From positions 1 to 60,657 of IMG/VR virus record IMGVR_UViG_3300012201_000001: a stretch of 60,657 bases of DNA. The stretch is one strand, 5' to 3'. The DNA comes from a virus. The position numbers and the translations under genes were made by a program. The notes under the pieces are model-generated. The model did no database searches, was not told where the DNA came from, and saw only the letters and a list, made by a program, of their open reading frames with translations. The first letter of the stretch is position 1. Every line of letters starts with the position of its first letter. Below, one piece after another: positions 7,243 to 14,640 of this stretch.

Positions 7243-7384
7243 CCTCGCCCTGATCGTGCTTCTGATCGCGCTCGGGACGGCCCTCGGCCTGATCTCGGGC
7301 GCTCACCTGCTGTGGTGGATGATCGCGCTGCTGGCGCTCGCGGTCCTGGTCGGCGGCTGGGCCGCGTTTCCCTGGCGTCGCTGA
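7232..7384 (+). CDS. Small membrane protein, antisense to the UDG-like gene (50 aa)
   Basis: ATG at 7232. The product starts MGFILALIVLLIALGTALGL and continues LLWWMIALLALAVLVGGW, giving two transmembrane helices with a WW pair between them and a basic end. It resembles short hydrophobic proteins (lmo0937-like, with a LWW motif) of Gram-positive bacteria. Nearly every third codon position is G or C, the genome's coding signature, whereas the overlapping minus frame lacks it. No clear ribosome site is seen, so expression is uncertain. If real, it is fully antisense to the UDG-like tail. Confidence 0.5.
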   Translation: MGFILALIVLLIALGTALGLISGAHLLWWMIALLALAVLVGGWAAFPWRR

Positions 7385-7820
7385 GCGCCTCGCGCAGGAA
7401 CCTCTTCGCTCGCCGCACGTTCGCGGCGTCGTTCCACCAGCGGTTGACTCCGGAGGGATGCGGCAGGACCGCGTAGAGCTTGCGCGGCCGATGGCTGAAG
7501 TACCAACAGCACGGCTCCAGCTCGCGCGCGACCGACGCGCCCAGCATCCGCTCGGCGACGCCGCGGCCGACGAAGACGATCATCGCGGAGGCGGCGATCA
7601 GGGACAGGACGCCGTCGTCGATCAGGCGCGGGAACCGGTCGCCCTTCCCGTTCTTGCCAGGCCAGCGGTCGCTCAGGTTAATCCGCAGGGCGCGGGCCCC
7701 GAACGCCTCCTCCGACAAGCCTGAGAGCTCCAGGAGCCTCCGCCCGGACCGGCCGGCCGGGGACAGGGCCGAGGCTGGGTCCGACGTCCTGGAGGGCGCC
7801 TGGCCGACCAGCAGGATCAC
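7239..7820 (-). CDS. Uracil-DNA-glycosylase-like superfamily protein (193 aa)
   Basis: The start is GTG at 7820 (VILLVGQAPSRTSDP), overlapping the methyltransferase stop by 4 bp. GQAPS near the N-terminus, the NLSDRWPG segment and HPSGVNRWWND near residue 140 are the marks of a UDG-fold family seen in phages; the canonical catalytic residues of family 1 UDG are not obvious. The last 45 residues are a low-complexity Arg/Ser/Pro tail whose third codon positions are A/T-rich, unlike the rest, and the opposite strand there carries a better-looking ORF (7232-7384). Its position between CmoA-like and DNA methyltransferase genes suggests a role in recognising or processing modified bases; that is inference. 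Confidence 0.7.
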   Translation of the reverse strand: MILLVGQAPSRTSDPASALSPAGRSGRRLLELSGLSEEAFGARALRINLSDRWPGKNGKGDRFPRLIDDGVLSLIAASAMIVFVGRGVAERMLGASVARELEPCCWYFSHRPRKLYAVLPHPSGVNRWWNDAANVRRAKRFLREALSDARETRPSRRPGPRAPAARSSTTAGERPRSGRGPSRARSEARSGRG

Positions 7821-9259
7821 CGCCCCACTTTCCCCTTGGCCTGGTCCAGGACCTGGCGCACGGAGTCCGCGATCGCCCGCGCCATTGGCGGCGGGACCGC
7901 GCGCCCCAGCCGCTCCCAGCGCTGCGAGTACGTGCCCGTGAGCACGAAGTCGTCCGGGAACCCGCACAGCCGCCGCAGCTCCTCCAGCGTGAACTTGCGC
8001 GCCTGCGTCGGGTGCGCCACGCCCGCGACGCCGCGCCGGTTGTTCTCGGCCACGATGGTCGGCACCGGCTCGCGCTCGTCCGGCCGCACCAGGTTGAAGT
8101 AGCGGTCTGACGACTCCCCGGGCTGGAGGCGGCGGTAGAAGGGCGCCAGCGCGTGGCCCTCCATCGTGATCCGGTAGCCGGTCTCCGGGTCCGTCTCCAG
8201 CACGGCGAAGCGCTGGGCTTGCTTGCCGTCGCCTCCCCCCGCCGCCGCCAGGACCGTCGGCAAGGGTTCGTCGAGGTCCACCCGCATGCGCGGTGACCCC
8301 GACCAGGGCCTGGTTACGATCTGCGCGTCAGTGATCTCGTACTCCTGCATCTGCGCGCCCTGGGCGGCTATAGCCGGGCTTGGCTTGTCGAGGGCGACCG
8401 GAGCGCGTTTCAAACGCGCTCCGCCCCGATAGTTGATGGCAGCAGGGCGGACGCGGTAACGGCTGGCTGAACCGCCGCTGACCCGAATGGTGCCGATTGG
8501 CTCCGTCTCTAGACCGAACGCGGTTCTTCCCTCGTACGCCATGGTGTCTTTGATGACGCCGCCCAGGTGGGGCAGCGCGTCGCGGATCGAGTAGCGGTAA
8601 GGTAGCGGCGTCGGGAACGCCGGCTCGAGGCCGAGGTCCTCCCGTACGCCGATCAGGATCACCCGCCGCCGCGCCTGCGGGACGCCGAGCCACTGCGCGT
8701 CCAGCAGCTTGGCCCGGACCACGTAGCCCTGCGCCGCCAGCTGGGCGTGGATCTCCTTGAAGTAGCCCCTCGCCACCCCGCGCAGGAGCCCGCTCACGTT
8801 CTCCGCCACGAACACCTTGGGCCGGAGCTCCCCGACCAGGCGCGCGAACTCCGTGAACAGGTCGTCCGTCCTCTGGCGGACGTCCGAGTACTTCCGGACC
8901 TCTCCCCAATGCTTCGCCCGGCTCCCGCTCATGCTGAACGAGGCGCACGGCGGTGACCCCTCCAGGACGTCGATCTCCTGGCCCTTGCCCAGCCCGCGCA
9001 CCTCGGCGAGGGCGCGCACGCTCGCGCTCGTCACCTCGCGCACGTCGCGCGGGTCCGGCTCCCAGCCCTGGTTGGCGGCGAACGTCTCCCGCGCCGCGGG
9101 CACGAACTCGGACGCGTACACGGTCCGGAACCCGGCCCAGCGGAAGCCGAGGCAGGAGCCGCCCGCGCCCGTGAAGGTGGAGACCACGTTGTAGCCGTTC
9201 CACGGCACCGCGCGCAGCTCCTCCATCGAGGGGATCCGGTACGGGGGCTTCTCGCTCAT
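7817..9259 (-). CDS. DNA cytosine-C5 methyltransferase with variant motif X, possible carboxymethyltransferase (480 aa)
   Basis: Motif I is STFTGAGGSCLGF (residues 27-39), motif IV GSPPCASFS with catalytic Cys105, motif VI VAENV (about 151-155), motif VIII QARRR (195-199). A target-recognition region fills about 220-400 and motif X is WERLGRAVPPPMARAIA near the C-terminus. Canonical motif X reads (I/L)GNAVPP; here the conserved Asn, which lies at the cofactor, is Arg453 (codon 7901-7903). Changing the equivalent Asn374 of M.MpeI to Lys allows use of carboxy-SAM to make 5-carboxymethylcytosine. With a CmoA-like gene two genes downstream, this enzyme may naturally carboxymethylate DNA. The ATG at 9259 (ATGA overlap) excludes about 50 meaningless residues of the longer frame. 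Target sequence unknown. Confidence 0.88.
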   Translation of the reverse strand: MSEKPPYRIPSMEELRAVPWNGYNVVSTFTGAGGSCLGFRWAGFRTVYASEFVPAARETFAANQGWEPDPRDVREVTSASVRALAEVRGLGKGQEIDVLEGSPPCASFSMSGSRAKHWGEVRKYSDVRQRTDDLFTEFARLVGELRPKVFVAENVSGLLRGVARGYFKEIHAQLAAQGYVVRAKLLDAQWLGVPQARRRVILIGVREDLGLEPAFPTPLPYRYSIRDALPHLGGVIKDTMAYEGRTAFGLETEPIGTIRVSGGSASRYRVRPAAINYRGGARLKRAPVALDKPSPAIAAQGAQMQEYEITDAQIVTRPWSGSPRMRVDLDEPLPTVLAAAGGGDGKQAQRFAVLETDPETGYRITMEGHALAPFYRRLQPGESSDRYFNLVRPDEREPVPTIVAENNRRGVAGVAHPTQARKFTLEELRRLCGFPDDFVLTGTYSQRWERLGRAVPPPMARAIADSVRQVLDQAKGKVGR

Positions 9260-9495
9260 TGTCGCGTCGCACGCGTGCGACGACCCGCCCTGCCGCCCCT
9301 GCTCACCGTGACGGTCACGCACTCCGTCGGCTCCGGCAGCGATCTCGGGTCCACGTCGGCCACGTCGCGCATCGCGTCCGCGATCGTCAGCGCGGGCATC
9401 ATCGAGCAAGGGCACAGAACGCGTCGACGGTCCCCAACCTTGTAGAGCCTGCGGCAGCGCGGGCAGCGCGCGCAGCGCCTAGCCTGCTCCGTCAT
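9256..9495 (-). CDS. Cys-rich zinc-binding small protein (79 aa)
   Basis: ATG at 9495. CARCPRCRRLY near the N-terminus and CPCS about 20 residues later form a likely zinc ribbon. The C-terminal half is acidic then basic. It is coupled to the methyltransferase by an ATGA overlap and starts 17 bp inside the ParB-like gene. Function unknown. Confidence 0.55.
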   Translation of the reverse strand: MTEQARRCARCPRCRRLYKVGDRRRVLCPCSMMPALTIADAMRDVADVDPRSLPEPTECVTVTVSRGGRAGRRTRATRQ

Positions 9496-10009
9496 CAAAC
9501 TGGAACCCGCAGCGGGGGCAGGTGTGCGCCAGCGCCCCGTTCGGGCTCGCCTCCGGGAACTCCACCGGAGCCTCCGCCGCCAGCTTCTTGATCAGCCGCT
9601 CCACGTCCCCGCGCTCCCACGCGGCCGCGGCCACGCCCTCCTCGTCCAGCGAGCCGAGGATCCGCGCCAGCATCGCGTCGTCGTAGCGGCTGAAGTCCGA
9701 CGTCCGGTTGTCCGCGAGCATGATCTCCAGCGCCTGCTGGGAGTCGCCCTTGATCGGCAGCCGGTGGACCTGCATGCTCGCCCGCCCCAGCGATAACGCC
9801 GCCTGGTAGGTGTGGTTGCCGGCCAGGATGTAGCCGTCCTCGGAGATCACGATGGCGCGGAACTGGCCGTGGGCCGCCAGCGACTGCGCGATCAGCTCCG
9901 GGTCCGCGGCGCGCGGGTTGGCGGGGTGCTGCCTGAGCTCCTCGACGTCGACCGTCTCCAGGTTCAGCTCGGGCAGGATCCGGCGCGCCTGCTTGACCTT
10001 GGCCGCCAC
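9479..10009 (-). CDS. ParB/Srx-fold nuclease-like domain protein (176 aa)
   Basis: LNLETVDVEELRQHPANPRA followed by LIAQSLAAHGQFRAIVISED and ILAGNHTYQAALSLG is the ParB N-terminal/sulfiredoxin fold: the HPANPR box and the GNHTYQA (GNGRxRAA-like) box. In phages such domains often stand beside or fused to DNA methyltransferases and may bind or nick DNA. The C-terminus carries a short CPRC zinc motif. GTG start at 10009. Confidence 0.8.
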   Translation of the reverse strand: MAAKVKQARRILPELNLETVDVEELRQHPANPRAADPELIAQSLAAHGQFRAIVISEDGYILAGNHTYQAALSLGRASMQVHRLPIKGDSQQALEIMLADNRTSDFSRYDDAMLARILGSLDEEGVAAAAWERGDVERLIKKLAAEAPVEFPEASPNGALAHTCPRCGFQFDDGAG

Positions 10010-10018
10010 GCGCGAAGT

Positions 10019-10372
10019 CTACCGTCGCCGTGCCTGCCGCGCGCGCTGCCATCGCTCGCGGTCCTCCGTCGACGGCAGGAGGCCGCCCGGCCGCTCCTGC
10101 GTGCTGGCGTAGAGACGCTCCCCGAACCCCACTCCTGCCCGCGCGCTCAGCGATGCCACGTCCAGCGCGCACCAGCCCGCAGCGCACCGATGGTCGTCCG
10201 CCGCGCGCTGCGCCTTCGGCCGCGTCTCCTCGTCGACCAGGACTCCGCACGCCGGGCAACCCCAGCGGAAGCGGTAGACCGGGTTGGAGTAGCCGCCGCC
10301 CTGGAGGAGCACGTACACGACGCGCTGGCGCTCGCTGGTCGACGGCAGGGAAACGACGGCGCTTTGGTTCAC
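10019..10372 (-). CDS. Hypothetical protein with Cys pair (117 aa)
   Basis: GTG at 10372 in a GTGA overlap with the resolvase stop. A WGCPACGVLVDEETRPKAQR stretch resembles one half of a zinc ribbon, and DDHRCAAGWCALD may supply the other ligands. No family recognised. Confidence 0.55.
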   Translation of the reverse strand: MNQSAVVSLPSTSERQRVVYVLLQGGGYSNPVYRFRWGCPACGVLVDEETRPKAQRAADDHRCAAGWCALDVASLSARAGVGFGERLYASTQERPGGLLPSTEDRERWQRARQARRR

Positions 10373-10884
10373 GGCAACGCCTCCTGGCGCGTGCGCAGCG
10401 CCAGCTCGGTCACCTTCACGGACAGGCAGGGCTCCCCGAACTGCTTGCGCTCGTGCGACTCCACGATCGCGTTGTCGTCGAGCACCACGTACGCCTGCGT
10501 GAGCGAGTCGTAGACCGCGCGCACCAGCTTGTCCAGGTCCGGCTTGGTCACCTTCTCGGCCGGCGCGCTGCGCAGGAGCTGGCCCGCGTTCTTGCCGCTC
10601 CCGTAGTGACCGGCGGGGCGGGCGAAGTTGAACTCCAGCTCCACCATCGCCGCCTCCATCGGCCTGTCCATCCCGGCCGCGACGCGCGCGCTGCGGGCGG
10701 CGTCTATCACCCGACCCGCCCAGCGCAGCAACTCCGTCTGGTTGTCGGGGATCAGTATCGTCTTCCCCGTCAAACGACCCCGCCCTGGAACCGGGCGCAG
10801 GCTACCCTTCGGCGTCGGTTCCCCGAACACGGTGAACTCCAGGACCCTGCCGGCGACCTCGACGCTCACGTCCGTTCCCTCCAT
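10369..10884 (-). CDS. RusA-like Holliday-junction resolvase (171 aa)
   Basis: The C-terminal half has the RusA hallmarks: KPDLDKLVRAVYDSLTQ, then VVLDDNAIVE with the paired acidic residues that bind Mg2+, then a KQFG segment. RusA resolves four-way junctions in phage recombination or packaging. The N-terminus FTVFGEPTPKGSLRPV is the usual family opening. ATG at 10884 (MEGTDVSVEVAGR) gives the normal family length; the longer frame upstream reads as noise. Confidence 0.88.
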   Translation of the reverse strand: MEGTDVSVEVAGRVLEFTVFGEPTPKGSLRPVPGRGRLTGKTILIPDNQTELLRWAGRVIDAARSARVAAGMDRPMEAAMVELEFNFARPAGHYGSGKNAGQLLRSAPAEKVTKPDLDKLVRAVYDSLTQAYVVLDDNAIVESHERKQFGEPCLSVKVTELALRTRQEALP

Positions 10885-10961
10885 GCATGCCAGGCCAAGT
10901 GCAAGAGAAAGGCAGTGACCAGAATCGCAATCGTCAGTGCCATCAGCGCTTGGTCGGTCAT
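10866..10961 (-). CDS. Single-pass membrane micro-protein (31 aa)
   Basis: ATG at 10961 lies in an ATGA overlap with the upstream stop. The product starts MTDQALMALTIAILVTAFLL and ends HLAWHAWRERT: one transmembrane helix with a basic end. The end overlaps the resolvase start by 19 bp. Role unknown. Confidence 0.5.
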   Translation of the reverse strand: MTDQALMALTIAILVTAFLLHLAWHAWRERT

Positions 10962-11161
10962 CGCTTGCGCGCCTCTTCTGCCGCCGTGTTGTGGAGGTCC
11001 ATGAGCGCGCGCCCTGCGAGTTCCTCATCCTGCCGGAGCAGCTCGGGTGACATCGGGATCACGACCTCCAGCCCGTCCGGGTGGAGGAAGCCGACGATGA
11101 CCTGTCCGGGGTAGTTGACGCGGAACCGCTCGAGCCGCTCCGCCAGCCCTCGCGCCGTCAT
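10958..11161 (-). CDS. Small hypothetical protein (67 aa)
   Basis: ATG at 11161 (ATGA). Starts MTARGLAERLERFRVNYPGQ, then a beta segment VIVGFLHPDGLEVVI and a helix. No family recognised; position and coupling support it. Confidence 0.55.
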   Translation of the reverse strand: MTARGLAERLERFRVNYPGQVIVGFLHPDGLEVVIPMSPELLRQDEELAGRALMDLHNTAAEEARKR

Positions 11162-11490
11162 CGCCCCGCCCTCCGCCTGCGGTAGTAGCCGCCCGGCCGT
11201 GCCTCCCACACCTCGACCTTGGTCGCCGGTCCGCCCACGCCCTGGTCCTCCCAGCGCTGCTTGACCTCCGTCGCCTCGACCCCGTCCAGGACCTGCTCGA
11301 TGGCGACCAGCACGCCGTCCGAGACGCCGACCACCAGGTCACCGACGACCGCCTGCTCCAGCAGCGAGCGCCGCCTCGGCTTCTTCGGCTCCGTGCCGGG
11401 GATGGTCGTCTGCCCGATCGCGAGCGACCCGTCGACCATGCCTGCGATCCCTCTCCGCTTCGTCTGCGTCGCCGTGGCTTCGTCCGTCAT
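11158..11490 (-). CDS. Hypothetical protein (110 aa)
   Basis: ATG at 11490 (ATGA with the HNH gene). Basic N-terminus, central helical LLEQAVVGDLVVGVSDGVLV and a C-terminal basic GGYYRRRRAGR tail. Possibly nucleic-acid binding by charge alone. Confidence 0.5.
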   Translation of the reverse strand: MTDEATATQTKRRGIAGMVDGSLAIGQTTIPGTEPKKPRRRSLLEQAVVGDLVVGVSDGVLVAIEQVLDGVEATEVKQRWEDQGVGGPATKVEVWEARPGGYYRRRRAGR

Positions 11491-12020
11491 CTCTCGAACC
11501 TCGCTTGTTCCTTCCACGAGCCGAACGACGGCGGCTCGACACCGTTGAGGTCGGCGACCTCGCACACGTACCCGAATCGCCGGTTGGCCGGCCACTCCGT
11601 CCCGTCCTGGTCGAAGAACAGCAGCGCCAGCGATCCCTTGGCCGCCAGCGCCGCCGTCACGTACCGCCGCAGCTCCTCCACCGCCGCGCTCTGGAGCGCC
11701 GACCGCAGCTCGCGGTCCAGCCCGTGACCGACGCGCCCCGTGACCGCGCGGTGATGCGCGCGGCAGAGGCAAGCGCAGACGAGGTGCGACGAGCTCCAGG
11801 GCTCCCGCTCCCGCCCGAAGTTGTGGTGGCGCTCCAGCAAGACGGTGGTCCCGCATCCGAGGACCTCGCAGCGACCCGCCCGCATCACGACGCTCCGCTC
11901 GTGCTCGATCCACGCCCGCCACTCCGCCGCCTTCGTCGAGACCGGCCGCAGGCGCTGCCCGCGCTCGAACCTGCTCCTGGTTCGCAGCGGCGTCCTCCGC
12001 CTCAGCTCCGAGCGCCTCAA
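11487..12020 (-). CDS. HNH-type / NinG-like nuclease (177 aa)
   Basis: Starts from TTG at 12020, which has a GAGAGGTG ribosome site eight bases upstream. The basic N-terminus leads into RAGRCEVLGCG, then ERHHNFGRERE and LVCACLCRAHHRAVTG, giving the Cys/His pattern of HNH or NinG-type recombination nucleases. It lies beside the helicase and the repeat region, suiting a role in replication or recombination rather than homing. Exact substrate unknown. Confidence 0.7.
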   Translation of the reverse strand: MRRSELRRRTPLRTRSRFERGQRLRPVSTKAAEWRAWIEHERSVVMRAGRCEVLGCGTTVLLERHHNFGREREPWSSSHLVCACLCRAHHRAVTGRVGHGLDRELRSALQSAAVEELRRYVTAALAAKGSLALLFFDQDGTEWPANRRFGYVCEVADLNGVEPPSFGSWKEQARFER

Positions 12021-12179
12021 CCGACTATCACCTCTCCACTATCTCCTCCGTCGCCCCCGGTCCCTTCCTCGACCCGGGGTTAACTATCACCCCCCTCCTA
12101 TAGGAGGGGTGATAGTAACCGGGGAGAGCAGGACCTCCGGGCGGACTATCAGGGACGACTATCAAGGAACTATCACACC
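12021..12179. repeat. ACTATC repeat cluster with palindrome, candidate replication origin or operator
   Basis: Seven copies of ACTATC lie in 151 bp: forward at 12024, 12038, 12083, 12145, 12158 and 12169, inverted at 12111. The two central copies bound a near-perfect 34-bp palindrome (12083-12116) with a CTCCTATAGGAG core. The last three are spaced 13 and 11 bp apart, iteron-like. The region separates the RepA/DnaB-like ATPase gene from the HNH gene and is AT-richer than its surroundings. It could be the origin bound by a replication protein or an operator array. Confidence 0.55.
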
Positions 12180-13589
12180 TCACCCGATCTCCTCCTGGTC
12201 CTCCGGCGCGGGCCGGTCGAGGTCCTCCTGGACGTTGCCCGGGTCCAGCTCGTAGCGCCCGTCGGCGAGCCTGATGACCAGGCCCCGCTTGACCATCCGT
12301 CCGAGCGCGGTCAGCATCCGCGCCACGTCGTCCTTGGTCGCCTTCATGCCCAGCGCCGAGCGCAGGGCTCCGGGGTCCTGCGCCCCCTCCCGCAGCTCGG
12401 CCAGGACCCGCTGCGGCAGCGGGAGCTGCTTGGCGAGCGACTCGTCCGTGATCTTCTCCGTGAAGTCAAACCGGATGTCCTCCCCCTGGCGCTCGATCAC
12501 GATCCCCAGCGGCGCCATCTTCCAGGAGTAGTTGGCCTTGGTGTGCTTTAGCACCAGCTCCTGCCGCGTCGCCGTCGCCTCCCGCTCCCCGGCCAGGTAG
12601 AACATCTGCCGCGCCAGCCACTGCTTGGAGACCGAACCGTAGCTCTTGAGCGGCGTCTCCCCGCTCCCGTTTTGGCGCATCGCCTCCCCGGTCACGTGGT
12701 CGATCAGCAGCCAGGTGACGTCGGTCCCGCTGACCTCGCGGATGGTGGTGAACGCCTTGATCGCCGCCTCCGCCGGGTCCGCCTCCGCGTGGGCGACCCC
12801 GAACGCCTGGTTGACCGCGTCGACGATGACCAGGCCGAAGCCGTTCTCCGTCACCAGGTCGGCGATCGCCTCCGCGTCGTCCGCCAGCCTGCGCCTGCAC
12901 GCGCGGTAGGCCACCGCCCGCGGCGAGAGCCTGGCGCCCCGAGCTACCGCGTTCAGCCGGTCCTGCCAGATCTCGCGCGTCGCCTCCCAGTCCAGGATGA
13001 GCACCGGCGCCGTCTCGGCCACGGTCCAGCCCGTGAACACGCTGCTGCCGGATTCCACGGAGAGCGCGACCGCCGCCGCCAGCGTCGACTTGCCGGTCCC
13101 GCCCTCCCCATAGAGCAAGGTCGGCATCCCCCGCGGCAGCATCGGCCCCAGCAGGTAGCGCAGCGGGGTCGAGCGCGCCTCCGGGTCCGTGCGCTGGAGC
13201 GGCTCCCCCTGGCGCTCCAGGCGCACCACCTCGCGACAGAAGAGGTCCAGGTACTGGCCCCAGTCACCCGTCACCCGCTCCCCCAGACGTTTGGCGATCC
13301 CCTCCCGCGTCCGCGGCGCGAGCAGGTTCATGACCCCCCACTCGATCACCCCGTCGACCGTGCCCGCGCTCGGGCAGCTGATGGTGAGCTCCCCGTCGAA
13401 GGAGTTGCTGCTCAGGTGCTCCTTGAGGTGGGTGACCTTGATCGTGACCGCGCCCATCCGCGCCACCCAGCCCAGCGCGATCCGCTCCAGCTCCGGCGCC
13501 CGCTCCGCCCGCGCCAGGACCGGCTTGGCGCCCTCCTGGACCGCCTGGCGCGCCGCCTCCCGTCCGACGGTCGTCTTAGCGGTCCCCAA
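12180..13589 (-). CDS. RepA/DnaB-like replicative helicase ATPase (469 aa)
   Basis: Walker A GEGGTGKST at about residues 160-168, a Walker B-like GLVIVDAVNQAF around 228-239 and LLIDHVTG further on place this in the AAA_25/RepA-type RecA-fold family of hexameric helicases. A family-specific N-terminal part (1-140) and a C-terminal winged-helix-like segment (LPQRVLAELREGAQDPGALR) flank the core. A TTG start at 13589 has a strong AGGAGG seven bases upstream. No polymerase or primase gene is present, so this is probably the phage's main replication initiator or helicase, using the host replisome. Confidence 0.82.
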   Translation of the reverse strand: MGTAKTTVGREAARQAVQEGAKPVLARAERAPELERIALGWVARMGAVTIKVTHLKEHLSSNSFDGELTISCPSAGTVDGVIEWGVMNLLAPRTREGIAKRLGERVTGDWGQYLDLFCREVVRLERQGEPLQRTDPEARSTPLRYLLGPMLPRGMPTLLYGEGGTGKSTLAAAVALSVESGSSVFTGWTVAETAPVLILDWEATREIWQDRLNAVARGARLSPRAVAYRACRRRLADDAEAIADLVTENGFGLVIVDAVNQAFGVAHAEADPAEAAIKAFTTIREVSGTDVTWLLIDHVTGEAMRQNGSGETPLKSYGSVSKQWLARQMFYLAGEREATATRQELVLKHTKANYSWKMAPLGIVIERQGEDIRFDFTEKITDESLAKQLPLPQRVLAELREGAQDPGALRSALGMKATKDDVARMLTALGRMVKRGLVIRLADGRYELDPGNVQEDLDRPAPEDQEEIG

Positions 13590-14058
13590 GCCGCAGCCTC
13601 CTCTCGCCCAGCTCGTAGGCCACCTGGAGCCCCCGGCGCTCGGTCCACTCCGTCGGCCGCGGCCAGGTCGCGATCAGCCGCGCCTCGTCCTGGAGCTGCG
13701 CGGTCGAGAGGTTGACGACGTCGTCCCCGTGGCCGCGGTTACCGACCAGGCGCAGGTCGAAGCAGAACGCCTCCTCGGCGGTCGCCCCGTCCCAGAGCTC
13801 CGCCAGCGCCTCCCGCCAGCCCTTCATCGACTCCGTCTCCGGCAGGCCCAGCAGCTCGCGGACGTGAATCCGCAGCGCCACGTCCCGCTCCGTGGCCGCG
13901 GTCGTCGGCACGCCCGAGCCCCCAGGATCGACCAGGAGCCGCTCAAAACCCTCCCCCGCCTGCTCCTCCGCGTCGGCCGCTTCGAGCACGCCTTGGACCT
14001 CCTGCCAGGTCAGGCGGCGTTCCAGCGCGAGCTCGGTCAGCCGCGTCGCCAGGCTCAC
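13576..14058 (-). CDS. Hypothetical protein (160 aa), possible helicase partner
   Basis: GTG start at 14058 (GTGA overlap), ends with TAA 14 bp inside the helicase gene. The N-terminus is helical (RLTELALERRLTWQEVQGVL). The middle carries LRIHVRELLGLPETESMKGW. No domain recognised. Position immediately upstream of the helicase suggests a loader or regulator, as inference only. Confidence 0.6.
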   Translation of the reverse strand: MSLATRLTELALERRLTWQEVQGVLEAADAEEQAGEGFERLLVDPGGSGVPTTAATERDVALRIHVRELLGLPETESMKGWREALAELWDGATAEEAFCFDLRLVGNRGHGDDVVNLSTAQLQDEARLIATWPRPTEWTERRGLQVAYELGERRLRLGDR

Positions 14059-14219
14059 GTGGCCCCTCTCCGGCGGGCTCTCCGCCGCGCTTCCTTAAGG
14101 CGGTCGTTCGCCCGCTGTCTCTCCAGCGCCGGTGTGGTCGGCCGCCACCCGCAGTTCCTGCACGTCGCGCGCATCCTCGTCCCGCAGTAGCGGCAGGGGA
14201 ACGATGTCGGCCTCGTCAT
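14055..14219 (-). CDS. Zinc-ribbon micro-protein (54 aa)
   Basis: ATG at 14219. FPCRYCGTRM and ATCRNCGW give a compact four-Cys zinc ribbon followed by a strongly basic helix (RLKEARRRARRR). Likely nucleic-acid binding. Confidence 0.6.
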   Translation of the reverse strand: MTRPTSFPCRYCGTRMRATCRNCGWRPTTPALERQRANDRLKEARRRARRRGAT

Positions 14220-14455
14220 CGCGGCCTCCCCGGCTCGTCCGGCCGCTCCTCGTCGCCCAGCCAGCGCTCCTGCTCGAAGCGCTCCATGACCTGCTGGATC
14301 GGCTTGTCGGTCAGGTAGTGGACGACGTGCGCGATCACCTGCTCCGCCTCCCGCTGCGCCTCCGAGCCGGTGCCCTTGACCAGGTGCTCGATCTCGATCG
14401 TCAGCTCGAGGATCGAGGTCGCCCCGTCGGGGATCAGCCTCCACTTCAGGACCAT
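14216..14455 (-). CDS. Small hypothetical protein (79 aa)
   Basis: ATG at 14455, inside the upstream gene by 10 bp, with an ATGA overlap downstream. Starts MVLKWRLIPDGATSILELTI, a beta-rich part, then helices (AEQVIAHVVHYLTDKPIQQV). Unrecognised. Confidence 0.55.
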   Translation of the reverse strand: MVLKWRLIPDGATSILELTIEIEHLVKGTGSEAQREAEQVIAHVVHYLTDKPIQQVMERFEQERWLGDEERPDEPGRPR

Positions 14456-14640
14456 CGCGGATCCCGCTTCACCAGGCAGGCGCGGTCGAGGTCGACCGAG
14501 ACGCGGTTCACGCCCTCCTCGCCGACCAGGTAGCGACCGCACAGCTCCCTCGTCCTCCACACGCGACCGCGGAACTCGAACTGGTCCCCCGGCCGCGCCG
14601 GAGCCTGCGGGCGCTCCCCGTCGGTCGACGCGTCATTCAT
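14446..14640 (-). CDS. Small hypothetical protein (64 aa)
   Basis: ATG at 14640. The centre FEFRGRVWRTRELCGRYLVG followed by RVSVDLDRACLV is beta-rich. No family recognised. Confidence 0.5.
   Translation of the reverse strand: MNDASTDGERPQAPARPGDQFEFRGRVWRTRELCGRYLVGEEGVNRVSVDLDRACLVKRDPRWS

Noticed and set aside
8328-9272. Minus-strand 314-codon frame within the methyltransferase
   Set aside because: Gly/Arg/Ala-rich shadow of the real methyltransferase frame.
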